Positions 1 to 7,580 are shown, counted from the first letter of the stretch. The stretch: DNA of 52,184 nt from an uncultured Erysipelotrichaceae bacterium (GCA_947166565.1 CAMVEL010000011.1:1-52184); one strand, 5' to 3'. The notes: generated by a model not told the origin, from the sequence alone. Numbers and translations: made by a program.

Positions 1-2
1 TC

Positions 3-53
3 GATAGAAATATTTTAGAAGACATAGTCTCTATTTATAGAGAATCAATATAA
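3..53 (+). CDS. C-terminal end of an unidentified gene cut by the left edge
   Basis: Only one of the three forward frames stays open from the left edge; it gives 16 residues ending in RESI and a TAA stop. The tail is too short to identify. Its position upstream of the element's zinc protein suggests it belongs to the same mobile element. It could also be chance, since 50 bases is a short open frame. Confidence 0.3.
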   Translation, partial: DRNILEDIVSIYRESI

Positions 54-224
54 TTTGCATAAACTATATTTATTATGAATAAGTATAACTGTAATAGAAA
101 AACTGAAAAACTTTGATAAGTGTTTCTCCTTTAATAAAACTATTATTCGTAACTCTCGTGCTACCTATATTTAACTGATAAGCTAACCTTTGCTGCTTAT
201 GTCCGTGTAAGTAATATACATGAT

Positions 225-250
225 TCCTCATTTATTTTGAGGATTTTTTT
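225..250 (+). terminator. Rho-independent terminator in the 54-382 gap
   Basis: TCCTCA and TGAGGA pair around a TTTATTT loop and are followed by seven T. It would end the transcript arriving from the left edge. The rest of the 54-382 stretch is AT-rich, and I see no gene in it apart from the ribosome binding site GAAAGGAG just upstream of the start at 383. Confidence 0.6.
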
Positions 251-382
251 ATTTTGGATACCGTCTTTTTTCTTCTCACTTGTCCCTAGAGCATTAGGTG
301 ACCAAAGTTGAAAAGTTTCCTTTATTGGTGCGACTGCTCATCTCGTTGGTCCCATATGGATTAGCGAAAGGAGTGGAACTCT

Positions 383-778
383 ATGACGGAAAATGAAATG
401 AAAAAAATCTACGAACTCAAAGAAGAAGGAAAAGGCTACTACGCCATAGCGACAGCTTTATCTTTGTCTCCTTCAAGTGTTAAATCGTTTTTACTAAGAC
501 ATCCAAAATCAGAATCAGAAATAGTACACCGTTGCAAGAATTGTGGTGCTGCTATCAGTCAATTTTCTGATGGGAGAATTAAACGTTTTTGCTCATCGAA
601 GTGCCATCGCGACTACTGGAATAAACATCGCAAAATCGCTGATAGGAAATCTACCTATCAATGCGAGTGTGAGGAATGTCACAAGGTATTCACCTCTTAT
701 GGCGGTAAAAGAAGATTCTGCTCCAGGACTTGCTTTCAACAGAATGAATCAAGAAAGTGGGGGAATAAAAATGGATAG
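383..778 (+). CDS. Small HTH plus double zinc-finger protein of a mobile element
   Basis: A 131-residue protein whose role is probably DNA binding. Residues about 5-40 look like a helix-turn-helix (the segment YYAIATALSLSPSSVKSFL). Two treble-clef-like zinc motifs follow: CKNCG paired with CSSKC, and CEECH paired with CSRTC. A GAAAGGAG ribosome binding site lies about ten bases before the ATG. The gene overlaps the next one by 8 bases and leads the tightly packed recombinase operon. In Bacillota, small proteins of this kind commonly sit beside pairs of large serine recombinases, so a role as element regulator or recombination accessory factor is reasonable. That role is inferred from context; the zinc ligands are visible. 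Confidence 0.75.
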   Translation: MTENEMKKIYELKEEGKGYYAIATALSLSPSSVKSFLLRHPKSESEIVHRCKNCGAAISQFSDGRIKRFCSSKCHRDYWNKHRKIADRKSTYQCECEECHKVFTSYGGKRRFCSRTCFQQNESRKWGNKNG

Positions 779-998
779 AGTTAACTTAGAAAAATACCAA
801 GCATCAATGATGATGGTGCTAAGCCTATTTAAACAAGGAATTATAGATGAAAAGGACTATAAGAAATCCGAGTCTTTTTTGGCTAAAAAATATTGTATTA
901 ATAAAGACAATTTATACCGTCTTAATAACTTGATATGTACCCCTGAAAGAGTGATTAATATATGTGAAGAAAGTAAAGGAATTTGCTATGCAAATTAG
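771..998 (+). CDS. SHOCT-like small protein
   Basis: A 75-residue protein starting at ATG 771, inside the last codons of the zinc protein. The stretch VLSLFKQGIIDEKDYKKSE resembles the short SHOCT helix-turn motif (L..L...G.It..Efe..K). This frame is better supported than the longer reading that begins at 543, because that reading lies over the zinc-finger codons of the upstream gene. The gene overlaps both neighbours, as expected for a translationally coupled operon. It is probably a recombination or regulatory accessory of the mobile element. Function is inference from the neighbours. Confidence 0.65.
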   Translation: MDRVNLEKYQASMMMVLSLFKQGIIDEKDYKKSESFLAKKYCINKDNLYRLNNLICTPERVINICEESKGICYAN

Positions 999-2298
999 GA
1001 CTATTAATCCCTATAAGAAATTACCTAGATTACTAAATGTCTGCGCATACGCTAGAGTGTCGACTCCTAAAGAAGCGATGCTCAATTCTTTAAACAATCA
1101 AGTGGATCACTATAAATCCTTTATCCTTAAAAACAATAAATGGAACTATGTGGGTGTTTATGCTGATTACGCTGTTACTGGCACTAAAAGCAGTAGAGAA
1201 GAATTTCAGAAGGTGCTTGATGAATGCCGTAAAGGGAACATTGATTTAATAATCACTAAGTCCATCTCTAGATTTGCAAGAAACACCTTAGACCTACTTA
1301 ATGTTACTAGAGAACTAAAGTCCCTTAATGTCGATATTTATTTTGAAGCTCAAAACCTCAACCTTTTATCGAGCCAAGGTGAGTTTGTTTTGACTTTACT
1401 TGCTGACTTCGCTCAAGAAGAGAGTAGAAGTGCATCAGATAACTTAAAGTGGAGAATCAGAAAAGGCTTTGAAAATGGCTATGCCTGGAACCAAAGCATC
1501 ACTGGTTACAAGTTTATTAATGGAAGCTTTGAAATCATTCCTGATGAGGCAGAAATAGTTAAAAAGATATATTCGCTTTATTTAGGTGGGCTTGGCTTAC
1601 CGGCTATTGCAAAAGAATTAGATAAAAGTGGTGCTGTTTCTAAAAGAAATGCTGAACATTGGAATATCAATTCCATTAGAAGAATCCTTACTTGCTATAC
1701 CTATACTGGCAATCTTCTTTTACAAACTACTTATAAAAACAATAACGTTGAAAAGAAAAGAATGGTTAATAAGGGAGAACTCAATAAATACCACGTGGAA
1801 GATACCCATGAGTCGATTATTCCTTTAGAGATTTGGAACAAAGTTCAGGAAGAAATAAAAAGAAGAGACTCCCTTATTAAACATACTTCAAAAAAGAAAC
1901 CTTCGTTATTCGCTGGGATGTTAACTTGCTCGCACTGTGGTAAGCACTATACCAAAAAAGTGAATAAATATGGTTCCTATTACATCTGTCCAACCTTCTC
2001 ACAGAAAGGAAAGGAATACTGCGCTAGTAAGCAAGTTAGGGAAGAACCACTTATTGAAGTAACTAAAGAGGTTCTTAGTCTTACTCAGCTAACTAGGGAA
2101 GTTATCAAAGATAAACTCATCGAAATAGTGGTTCACGATGATAACGTTCTGGTATTCAAATTAAGGGATGGTTCAGAAGTAAATAAAACATGGGCTTATC
2201 GCTCAAGAAGTGAATCATGGACAAAAGAAATGAAAGCCAAAGCACGCATTGATGGTGCTAAAGCTAGTAAGAAAGGAGAAAAGACATGCCAAGAGTAA
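988..2298 (+). CDS. Large serine recombinase (first of a pair)
   Basis: A 436-residue site-specific recombinase of the resolvase/invertase large-serine family, which cuts and rejoins DNA through a covalent phosphoserine. The catalytic serine is in the YARVST motif at about residue 25. The resolvase core continues with the conserved SISRFARNTLDLL segment and the QEESRS stretch, followed by the recombinase domain, a CSHCG zinc beta-ribbon near residue 310 and a coiled-coil tail. I chose ATG 988, which has AAAGGA about seven bases upstream, over the GTG at 964. It overlaps the upstream gene by 11 bases and the second recombinase by 13. At 436 residues it is on the short side for the class. It probably acts with its partner in excision or integration of the element. 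Confidence 0.9.
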   Translation: MQIRTINPYKKLPRLLNVCAYARVSTPKEAMLNSLNNQVDHYKSFILKNNKWNYVGVYADYAVTGTKSSREEFQKVLDECRKGNIDLIITKSISRFARNTLDLLNVTRELKSLNVDIYFEAQNLNLLSSQGEFVLTLLADFAQEESRSASDNLKWRIRKGFENGYAWNQSITGYKFINGSFEIIPDEAEIVKKIYSLYLGGLGLPAIAKELDKSGAVSKRNAEHWNINSIRRILTCYTYTGNLLLQTTYKNNNVEKKRMVNKGELNKYHVEDTHESIIPLEIWNKVQEEIKRRDSLIKHTSKKKPSLFAGMLTCSHCGKHYTKKVNKYGSYYICPTFSQKGKEYCASKQVREEPLIEVTKEVLSLTQLTREVIKDKLIEIVVHDDNVLVFKLRDGSEVNKTWAYRSRSESWTKEMKAKARIDGAKASKKGEKTCQE

Positions 2299-3872
2299 CA
2301 GTTATTCCATCAACAATTGATGCCTTAACGAAAGCACCTCTTTCTATTAAGAAAAAAAGAAGGGTATGCGCGTATGCAAGGGTATCGACTGATAAGGAAG
2401 ACCAAGAGAACTCCTTCGAGGCTCAACAAAGAGTCTATACAAAGATGATAAACAACAACCCTGATTGGGAGTTTATTAGAATCTATGCTGATGAAGGTAT
2501 TAGTGGTACAAGCATTAAGAAAAGAGACCAATTCAAGCAAATGATAGAAGATGCCAAAGCCGGTAAATTTGACTTGTTGATTAATAAATCAATATCGCGT
2601 TTTGGAAGAAATACGGTGGACACACTTAATACTGTAAGATTGCTCCAATCATTAGGCATTGAAGTCTATTTTGAAAAAGAGAATATATCAACATTTGATA
2701 GCAAGGGCGAATTCATTCTTACCATTATGGCATCTTTGGCCCAAGAAGAATCAAGATCAATTTCTGATAACGTCAAGATGGGCAAAAGATGGGGCTATCA
2801 AAATGGTAAATTCTCTATCCCCTATGGTTCTTTTTTAGGATATAAAAAGGGAGAAGATGGCAAAATAGCAATCGATGAAAATGAAGCTGCAACAGTTAGA
2901 GAAATCTATAGGATGTTCCTAGTAGAAGGTATGACTCCAGGTGGCATTGCTAAAGAGCTTAAAAAAAGGGGAATTAAAACTGCTAGGCAGAAAGATTCCT
3001 GGAGCAAAGTTGGGTTAATGTCAATACTAACCAATGAAAAATATAAAGGTGATGCCCTTCTTCAAAAAGGTTATGTTGAAAATTTCCTAGAACATAAAAC
3101 AATAAAGAATAATGGAGTTCTACCGCAATACTACGTAGAAAACTCTCATCCCTACATCATTGAAAAAGAGATGTGGGAATTGGTTCAGTTGGAGATTGAA
3201 AGAAGAAATAAGATAGGTGCTGCTTATTCCGCCAGTGATATATTTGCCGCTAAATTAATATGTGAAGACTGTGGTGGATTCTATGGTAGAAAAGTATGGC
3301 ATTCTGGTAGCAAGTATCAAACCTTCATCTATCAATGCAACAGAAAATTTGATAAGAGTACCAAAAAGTATAAGTGCCAAACTCCACATTTATACGAAAA
3401 CGATATCAAAGATAAATTTGTTAAGGCCTATAACTTAGTTATGGGCGATAAAGAGTTCATCATCGAAGACTTGAAGGACTTGATTGAACTATTAACCGAT
3501 ACGAGCGAAATTGATGATGAACTAATCAAATGGCAAGTTGAATTAGATACCGTTCATGAATTAGCAGTAAAGTTAATAGATGGCAAAGCCAAGAGCAAAG
3601 AGAACGATGCCAATTTCGATAAAACCTATAGCGAATATCAGGCGAGACATGAAACGGCCAGAACTAAAATAGAAAGTCTTCAAAAAGAAAAGCAACTAAG
3701 AATCGCGAAGAAAACTAAAATGGAAACCTACCTAAAATACGTCATTGACCACCCAGACCATTTGCTTGAGTGGAATGAATCAACGTGGCGATTGATGGTG
3801 GAGTCAGCTGTGGTCCACAAAGATAAAACGATAACATTTAAATTCTATAATGGTAGAGAAGTTAGGGTTTAA
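2286..3872 (+). CDS. Large serine recombinase (second of a pair)
   Basis: A 528-residue large serine recombinase. The catalytic serine is in YARVST at residue 34. The resolvase core contains SISRFGRNTVDTLN and QEESRSIS, followed by a recombinase domain, a CEDCGG zinc ribbon paired with a second cysteine set, and a long charged coiled coil (about residues 400-480). It starts inside the end of the previous recombinase gene, so the two are translationally coupled. It shares the core with its neighbour but the two are clearly diverged, so this is a functional pair and not a recent duplication. Its stop codon lies within a terminator hairpin, marking the end of the operon and probably a position close to the end of the mobile element. 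Confidence 0.92.
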   Translation: MPRVTVIPSTIDALTKAPLSIKKKRRVCAYARVSTDKEDQENSFEAQQRVYTKMINNNPDWEFIRIYADEGISGTSIKKRDQFKQMIEDAKAGKFDLLINKSISRFGRNTVDTLNTVRLLQSLGIEVYFEKENISTFDSKGEFILTIMASLAQEESRSISDNVKMGKRWGYQNGKFSIPYGSFLGYKKGEDGKIAIDENEAATVREIYRMFLVEGMTPGGIAKELKKRGIKTARQKDSWSKVGLMSILTNEKYKGDALLQKGYVENFLEHKTIKNNGVLPQYYVENSHPYIIEKEMWELVQLEIERRNKIGAAYSASDIFAAKLICEDCGGFYGRKVWHSGSKYQTFIYQCNRKFDKSTKKYKCQTPHLYENDIKDKFVKAYNLVMGDKEFIIEDLKDLIELLTDTSEIDDELIKWQVELDTVHELAVKLIDGKAKSKENDANFDKTYSEYQARHETARTKIESLQKEKQLRIAKKTKMETYLKYVIDHPDHLLEWNESTWRLMVESAVVHKDKTITFKFYNGREVRV

Positions 3873-3888
3873 GGCCTTAACTTTTTTT
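3861..3888 (+). terminator. Terminator of the recombinase operon
   Basis: GTTAGGG pairs with CCTTAAC (one G-T pair) around a seven-base loop and is followed by seven T. The TAA stop of the second recombinase lies inside the loop region. Confidence 0.65.
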
Positions 3889-3908
3889 CTTTATGAGCAT
3901 AATAACTG

Positions 3909-3917
3909 TGATATAAT
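3909..3917 (+). promoter_or_regulatory. Extended -10 promoter ahead of the first repeat array
   Basis: TGATATAAT is a perfect extended -10 element (TG, one base, TATAAT). It lies just after the recombinase terminator and about 70 bases before the repeat array. A -35 match (TTTATG at 3890-3895, 16-base spacer) is weak. Transcription would start near 3924 and run into the array and its terminator. Confidence 0.5.
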
Positions 3918-3989
3918 AAATAGCGTTCCGAAAGCTGATATCAATATTTCTACCAGTTTAGGTTCAAAACTCCATACCATCCCTTCATA

Positions 3990-4055
3990 ATTGGGTGCAA
4001 AAATTGGGTGCAAATATCCCGATTGGGTGCAACTTCACGTAGTGATTGGGTGCAA
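3990..4055 (+). repeat. Array of four ATTGGGTGCAA direct repeats
   Basis: Exact 11-base copies start at 3990, 4003, 4022 and 4045, separated by spacers of 2, 8 and 12 bases. The core TTGGGTGCAA begins with TTG and ends with CAA, giving weak dyad symmetry. The last copy runs directly into TTGTATCAAAA. A second array with the same overall plan but a different unit is at 8696-8772. Confidence 0.9.
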
Positions 4056-4094
4056 TTGTATCAAAATGGTTAAATGGAGACATCTTTGCGAAAC

Positions 4095-4126
4095 AGGATT
4101 GATACAAAGCGTGTTAGTCCTTTTTT
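4095..4126 (+). terminator. Terminator after the first repeat array
   Basis: AGGATTGATAC pairs with GTGTTAGTCCT (11 pairs, three of them G-T) around the loop AAAGC, followed by six T. Confidence 0.65.
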
Positions 4127-4254
4127 CTTTATTTCCAGCTGCCATGCTTATATTTCGGTGTTTTGGACCGTCCTCGTTCGATGGGCTTTGAAGCGCAGTT
4201 TGCCTTTTCCCGACCTTTGAGAAAAAGCCCGATGCAACCCCCTGCCGCAAGATA

Positions 4255-4304
4255 GTGGGGGTGTTGCACTACGGCACGAAACAGGAAGTATAATATGACC
4301 ACGG
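4255..4304 (+). promoter_or_regulatory. Repeated promoter element, copy A
   Basis: It contains GTGGGGG, TTGCAC (4264-4269), GGCACGAAA and TATAAT (4289-4294), and ends in CCACGG. The spacer between TTGCAC and TATAAT is 19 bases, the same as in copy B at 6086-6132. An upstream TGCAACCCCC (from about 4233) can pair with the GGGGGTGTTGCA segment. It would drive the gene at 4342. Confidence 0.55.
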
Positions 4305-4341
4305 AATCTAAAAGGCTTCAGGGCCTTTGAAAAGAGGTACG

Positions 4342-5220
4342 ATGAACTCATTCAAGATTGATGGAATAGAGTATTGCATCGTCAGGAACCCGTATACCAA
4401 TGGGCCGATGATAGCGAGGGTTGACGAGGGACAAATCGGGAATCGGAAGGAGATTTGCCGTCGTTTTCTGCGCGAACACGGGTGGACCGACGAGCAAATG
4501 AGGCCCAAGATCACCAATGATTTGGAACGCGCCATCAACAAAATCCTCAACGGCGAAGGGAACATCCCAGCCCCGCCTTTGGCTTCGACCCTATCGAAGG
4601 GGAGAGCGACGAGATCGACGAGAAGGGCTGCGCGCGACCCGAACATCCCCGAACCCTCGGTGGAGGAGGCCGAGCATTGGCTCGCCAAATGGAACGAGCT
4701 CGAGGATTACGTCGCCCAGGAACGCGCAATCGACAAACTCTTCCTCGGCGAGTTCAACTCTAACGAAGACCTTCAGAACATCCTCATCAAGTGCAGCGTC
4801 CTCAACGATTTCTACAGCACGAACATCTTCAAGATCTACCCCGTCGCCAAGCACATCCTCTCACTCCATATAGACAAACGCCTCAAGGAAGGCGACGCGA
4901 CGCTCGTCGATGACATCGCGAGAATCGAGGTCGGCGGCAAGGAGAAGAACTTTTACTCGTTCGCCTCGAAATACTGCTCGCACCATTTCCCGAAGGAATT
5001 CCCAATCTACGATTCCTACGTCCATAAGGTGCTCGTCTATTTCCGACGGGTGGATGGCTTCGCCTCCTTCGAGGACGCCGATCTGAAGAACTACCCCAAG
5101 TTCAAGACGGTGCTGATCAAATTCCGTAGCTTCTACTACCTTGAGCAGTTCGATTTGAAACAGCTCGACCAATACCTGTGGCAATTCGGCAAGGCCCATT
5201 TCCCGAAGACTTATTACTGA
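4342..5220 (+). CDS. Hypothetical accessory protein, possible HhH/OGG-like fold
   Basis: A 292-residue protein of GC-rich, host-like codon use. Residues 1-90 look like a small N-terminal module; a variable basic stretch follows (about 88-100), then a helical C-terminal part. Segments such as LNDFYSTNIF, FYSFASKYCSHH and FPIYDSYVHKVL recall helical DNA-glycosylase-like proteins in which a similar helix ends in a conserved aspartate, but I cannot name a family with confidence. The start is ATG 4342, with AAAAGAGG just upstream, in preference to the TTG at 4327. It lies downstream of the array-containing candidate RNA and of promoter copy A. No signal peptide or membrane segment is seen. Long reverse-strand open frames here are side effects of GC-rich codon use. 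A defence or toxin role is possible from context only. Confidence 0.7.
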   Translation: MNSFKIDGIEYCIVRNPYTNGPMIARVDEGQIGNRKEICRRFLREHGWTDEQMRPKITNDLERAINKILNGEGNIPAPPLASTLSKGRATRSTRRAARDPNIPEPSVEEAEHWLAKWNELEDYVAQERAIDKLFLGEFNSNEDLQNILIKCSVLNDFYSTNIFKIYPVAKHILSLHIDKRLKEGDATLVDDIARIEVGGKEKNFYSFASKYCSHHFPKEFPIYDSYVHKVLVYFRRVDGFASFEDADLKNYPKFKTVLIKFRSFYYLEQFDLKQLDQYLWQFGKAHFPKTYY

Positions 5221-5261
5221 ATTCTGGGCGGAAGCGGAGGCATTTCATAAACCAACGGCCT

Positions 5262-5274
5262 GTGGGGGTATAAT
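5262..5274 (+). promoter_or_regulatory. Short form of the repeated promoter, copy C
   Basis: GTGGGGG followed directly by TATAAT (5269-5274) and TTGCCCA. It looks like copies A and B with the middle (TTGCAC through GAAA) missing. The first in-frame ATG is nine bases after TATAAT, which would leave almost no 5' leader. Confidence 0.45.
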
Positions 5275-5283
5275 TTGCCCATC

Positions 5284-6066
5284 ATGTACATATTCCCATT
5301 TAGAAAAATCAAAACACCAATGAGGCAACTAATTATCCAAAAGAATAAACAAGCCATTCACACCAAAGAGCAGTGGTTCCAGCTTGCCCCTCCCGAAGGC
5401 GGCGAGAAGCAGTGGGTTCCCCTCCACAGCGCTTATGAATTCGCGAGGTACTTTGAGCTTTGCGACGGTTTTGTCCCTTCGGCCATTGATTCGTTCCTCG
5501 ACCAGCTGGGCATTCGTTCCTCGCGCTTCGATTCCGAGCCGGAGAGGATTACCAGCCTTTGCGAGCACGGTTTTGGTAAGAACGGCCCGAGGCACCATGA
5601 CCTCTTGATGTGGAGCGACGAAGCGGTTATCGGCATCGAAGCGAAAGCGACCGAAACGTTGGACGAATATGTCACCGAAAAGTGCAAAAAGAACGGGGTG
5701 GTTCATTACACCGAAAACCAAAGGAAACGCTACCCTGGCCTATGCGAGAAATTGCTTAACAGACCCATCGAGGAATGTTCCTCAATTCGATATCAGTTAC
5801 TTTCCGCTACCGCCGGAACCCTAATTGAGGCGGAGCGGCTAGGGGTCGGAAAAGCAGTCGTGCTGGTCGTCCTTTTCAAAAGCGAAATAGTCGACGAAGC
5901 CCATATTCAAGGAACGAGGCAAGACATAATCAACTTCTCCGAGTTCTTGGAAAGGCAGCCAAATGGTTCATATAGGACGCTCTTTAAGCCCGACATCGAA
6001 TTATCGTTGGGGTTTGTGGTCGTTCCTTTGCGGGACGAAGAGGCGCCGCTTATAGAGAGAATCTAA
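5284..6066 (+). CDS. Predicted PD-(D/E)XK-fold protein
   Basis: A 260-residue protein. HHDLL with Asp106, followed 13 residues later by the strand ending GIEAKAT (Glu119, Lys121), matches the D...(E)xK pattern of PD-(D/E)XK nucleases. The N-terminal part, with WFQLAPPEGGEKQW and SAYEFARYF, resembles small hypothetical proteins in which a helix precedes the nuclease-like core. No signal peptide is present. ATG 5284 is used; a TTG at 5275 and an ATG at 5320 are alternatives, and none has a clear ribosome binding site, which fits a near-leaderless message from the TATAAT at 5269. It sits between two genes carrying the same promoter element. A nuclease role in defence or in a mobile element is inferred from the motif; family assignment (possibly DUF6946-like) is uncertain. 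Confidence 0.7.
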   Translation: MYIFPFRKIKTPMRQLIIQKNKQAIHTKEQWFQLAPPEGGEKQWVPLHSAYEFARYFELCDGFVPSAIDSFLDQLGIRSSRFDSEPERITSLCEHGFGKNGPRHHDLLMWSDEAVIGIEAKATETLDEYVTEKCKKNGVVHYTENQRKRYPGLCEKLLNRPIEECSSIRYQLLSATAGTLIEAERLGVGKAVVLVVLFKSEIVDEAHIQGTRQDIINFSEFLERQPNGSYRTLFKPDIELSLGFVVVPLRDEEAPLIERI

Positions 6067-6085
6067 CGAAAAACCTCGATGAAAT

Positions 6086-6132
6086 GTGGGGGTTGCACAA
6101 CGGCACGAAATAAAGTGTATAATTGCCCACGG
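6086..6132 (+). promoter_or_regulatory. Repeated promoter element, copy B
   Basis: GTGGGGG, TTGCAC (6093-6098), CGGCACGAAA, TATAAT (6118-6123) and CCCACGG, in the same order and with the same 19-base spacing as copy A at 4255-4304. It lies upstream of the AT-rich nucleotidyltransferase gene, yet the element itself is GC-rich. TGTATTAAAA follows at 6143-6152. Confidence 0.55.
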
Positions 6133-6230
6133 CGGCACGAATTGTATTAAAACCGTTCGCCAAAGCCATATGATTGAAACTTCCCCCAAAATTTTGCCCA
6201 AGCCAGGGTAAAATGGAAGGGGTTTTTACT

Positions 6231-7019
6231 ATGGTAGAACAAGAAGGAAAAATGGAAGGAAGATTAACTAATCAAATATTAGTAAATAAAGATGATTATC
6301 AAGACGAATTTAAGTTTGATATTTGTCGAATTATTGAAGAACTAAATAAACTTCCTTTTGAATTTTATGTGAGCGGGGGAGTTATTTGTAAATACCTTCT
6401 AAAAGAACACTCTAGATATGTTAGAGACATTGATATTGTCACAAAGCGCGATTTAAAAGAAGTTGAATCAATCTTTAGACAACATTTGAACGTTGTCGAA
6501 TTCGTTTCCAGCCATATCACTGAATTGTTTTTGGAAGAAACATTTATTTGCTTAATAAAGCTTGATGGAAAGATTGTGCAAATCGATGGCATGCGAGTAG
6601 ATTTCTTTGATGAGATAAAGCCAGAAATATATAAAGTTAACGATAATTCATTCAAAGGAGTTCCTTTTGAATATCTTGTTGCCACAAAGATACTTGCGGT
6701 TACAAGTAATGTTGAAAGACCGTTTAAACATCTTGTCGATACTTATGGTGCTTCTTTAATTGGCCCTTCGTTGGTTGATAAACAAGAAATCAAAAAATAT
6801 ATGTTAACCATTAACGATTCTGAAAATAAAGCTAGAAAAATGCTTAAAAAACAAGAAATTGCTTTAAGTTTTTCCATAGAAAAAGAAAAAAGCTTTAGTG
6901 GATCAAAAAACCTTAACACTCTTCAAGCAGGATATAACGTTTCAAAAGAAACGATGGTTCAAGAAGTTAATAAATGGCTATCAACATTTAAGGATTTTAT
7001 TTGTGTGACACATCTGTGA
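6231..7019 (+). CDS. AbiEii-like nucleotidyltransferase-domain protein
   Basis: A 262-residue protein with a nucleotidyltransferase fold signature: YVSGGVICKYLL (Gly49-Gly50), then SRYVRDIDIV with Asp66 and Asp68 as the metal-binding pair. This G-G...R..D-I-D pattern is that of the AbiEii/AbiGii toxin group, which transfers nucleotides to RNA or tRNA in abortive infection or toxin-antitoxin systems. No AbiEi-like antitoxin gene is visible next to it. ATG 6231 with AAGGGG upstream is preferred; ATG 6252 is also possible, and the 6174 reading runs upstream without a ribosome site. The gene is AT-rich, unlike its GC-rich left neighbour, which suggests recent acquisition. Its stop codon lies inside the conserved promoter of the next gene, so gene and peptide probably arrived together. 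Confidence 0.7.
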   Translation: MVEQEGKMEGRLTNQILVNKDDYQDEFKFDICRIIEELNKLPFEFYVSGGVICKYLLKEHSRYVRDIDIVTKRDLKEVESIFRQHLNVVEFVSSHITELFLEETFICLIKLDGKIVQIDGMRVDFFDEIKPEIYKVNDNSFKGVPFEYLVATKILAVTSNVERPFKHLVDTYGASLIGPSLVDKQEIKKYMLTINDSENKARKMLKKQEIALSFSIEKEKSFSGSKNLNTLQAGYNVSKETMVQEVNKWLSTFKDFICVTHL

Positions 7020-7041
7020 CACCAACTATGTTAATATAAAA
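7009..7041 (+). promoter_or_regulatory. Shared promoter of the leader-peptide genes, copy 1
   Basis: CACATCTGTGACA (7009-7021; the first ten bases are a CACA-TC-TGTG dyad) is followed by TAATATAAAA at 7032-7041. The start-to-start distance of 23 bases is identical at the second peptide gene (9707 and 9730). No good -35 box is seen, so an activator or alternative sigma factor may be needed. Confidence 0.6.
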
Positions 7042-7063
7042 GCAGCAAAGGAGAACTTCGATC

Positions 7064-7351
7064 ATGAAAAAAGAATTGTTAAAAGGCTTAACAGAAGAAC
7101 AAATTGCTAAAGCTAAAAAATGTAAAACAAATGAAGAGCTTATCGCTCTAGCGAAAGAAGAAGGATTCACTCTTGACGATGAACAATTAGCCGCTGTTAG
7201 CGGTGGTGTTTGTAGCGAGTCAACAGTTGCTGTTACCTGCCCAAAATGTAGCACACATTTCAATGGTGGAGTATATAGAGATTCAAAATCAAAGAATCTC
7301 GGCGAATTTACTTGTCCAAATTGTGGCCATACATGGAAAGAACTTGTTTAG
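7064..7351 (+). CDS. Nif11-leader-like peptide with zinc-ribbon core
   Basis: A 95-residue peptide. Residues 1-47 match the Nif11-like leader of ribosomally made modified peptides: LTEEQIAKAKK, NEELIALAKEEGF, and ending LAAVSGG, where double-glycine cleavage would occur. The C-terminal part after GG has two pairs, CPKC and CPNC, which look like a zinc ribbon and not a typical lanthipeptide or bacteriocin core. AAAGGAG precedes ATG 7064. The promoter is the same as that of the homologous peptide at 9760. No modification enzyme or peptidase-transporter gene is present in the window. It may be an exported zinc-bound peptide, an orphan precursor served by enzymes elsewhere, or a leader fused to a regulatory zinc ribbon. 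Confidence 0.8.
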   Translation: MKKELLKGLTEEQIAKAKKCKTNEELIALAKEEGFTLDDEQLAAVSGGVCSESTVAVTCPKCSTHFNGGVYRDSKSKNLGEFTCPNCGHTWKELV

Positions 7352-7412
7352 TTCTAGAGTCTTGCGAGTGATTACATCTCCTTGTCCTGAACTGAATAGG
7401 GGTTGACGCATA

Positions 7413-7445
7413 AAGAGAAGCCTTGTAACAGAGGCTCTTTTTATT
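7413..7445 (+). terminator. Terminator after the first leader peptide
   Basis: AGAGAAGCCT can pair with AGGCTCT (one bulged A) around TGTAACAG, followed by a T-rich tail at the start of the next block. Confidence 0.5.
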
Positions 7446-7580
7446 TAGGCTCTCGACACAATCGTCGGGAACTTTTTTCTTGATAATGCCGATGATGTGC
7501 GTCTTTCTTTCTTTTTCGTCAAGATCGAAACACCTTCCATTAGCGGAATAGGTGGCGAATTGCGGCATTAATTCATACAC
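7443..7580 (-). pseudogene. Host-like coding fragment on the reverse strand
   Basis: Read leftwards from 7580 this gives about 46 sensible codons (MPQFATYSANGRCFDLDEKE and onward to KKVPDDCVES) before running into the first peptide's terminator. Composition is GC-rich and protein-like, unlike the AT-rich module to its left, so it looks like the 5' part of a gene cut by insertion of that module. No family is recognised. It may also be an unimportant open frame. Confidence 0.35.

Larger units (their letters stand above)
3924..4126 (+). ncRNA. Candidate repeat-containing small RNA
   Basis: This is an inferred transcript of about 200 bases, bounded by the extended -10 at 3909-3917 and the terminator at 4095-4126. 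It contains the four-copy ATTGGGTGCAA array and no convincing coding frame. Promoter, tandem repeats, terminator and then a downstream gene is the order seen in type III toxin-antitoxin loci, where the repeats are the RNA antitoxin. The units here are shorter and less regular than in known members, so the comparison is only architectural. It could instead be an attachment-site remnant with protein-binding repeats. Confidence 0.3.

Noticed and set aside
543-998. 151-residue protein starting at 543
   Set aside because: Its first half lies over the zinc-finger codons of the gene at 383 in another frame; ATG 771 gives a sensible SHOCT-like protein.
3990-4055. CRISPR array
   Set aside because: Repeats are only 11 bases with 2-12 base spacers and no cas genes are present.
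4547-5199. Long reverse-strand open frames opposite the gene at 4342
   Set aside because: They arise from GC-rich codon use of the forward gene, lack ribosome sites and have composition typical of shadow frames.
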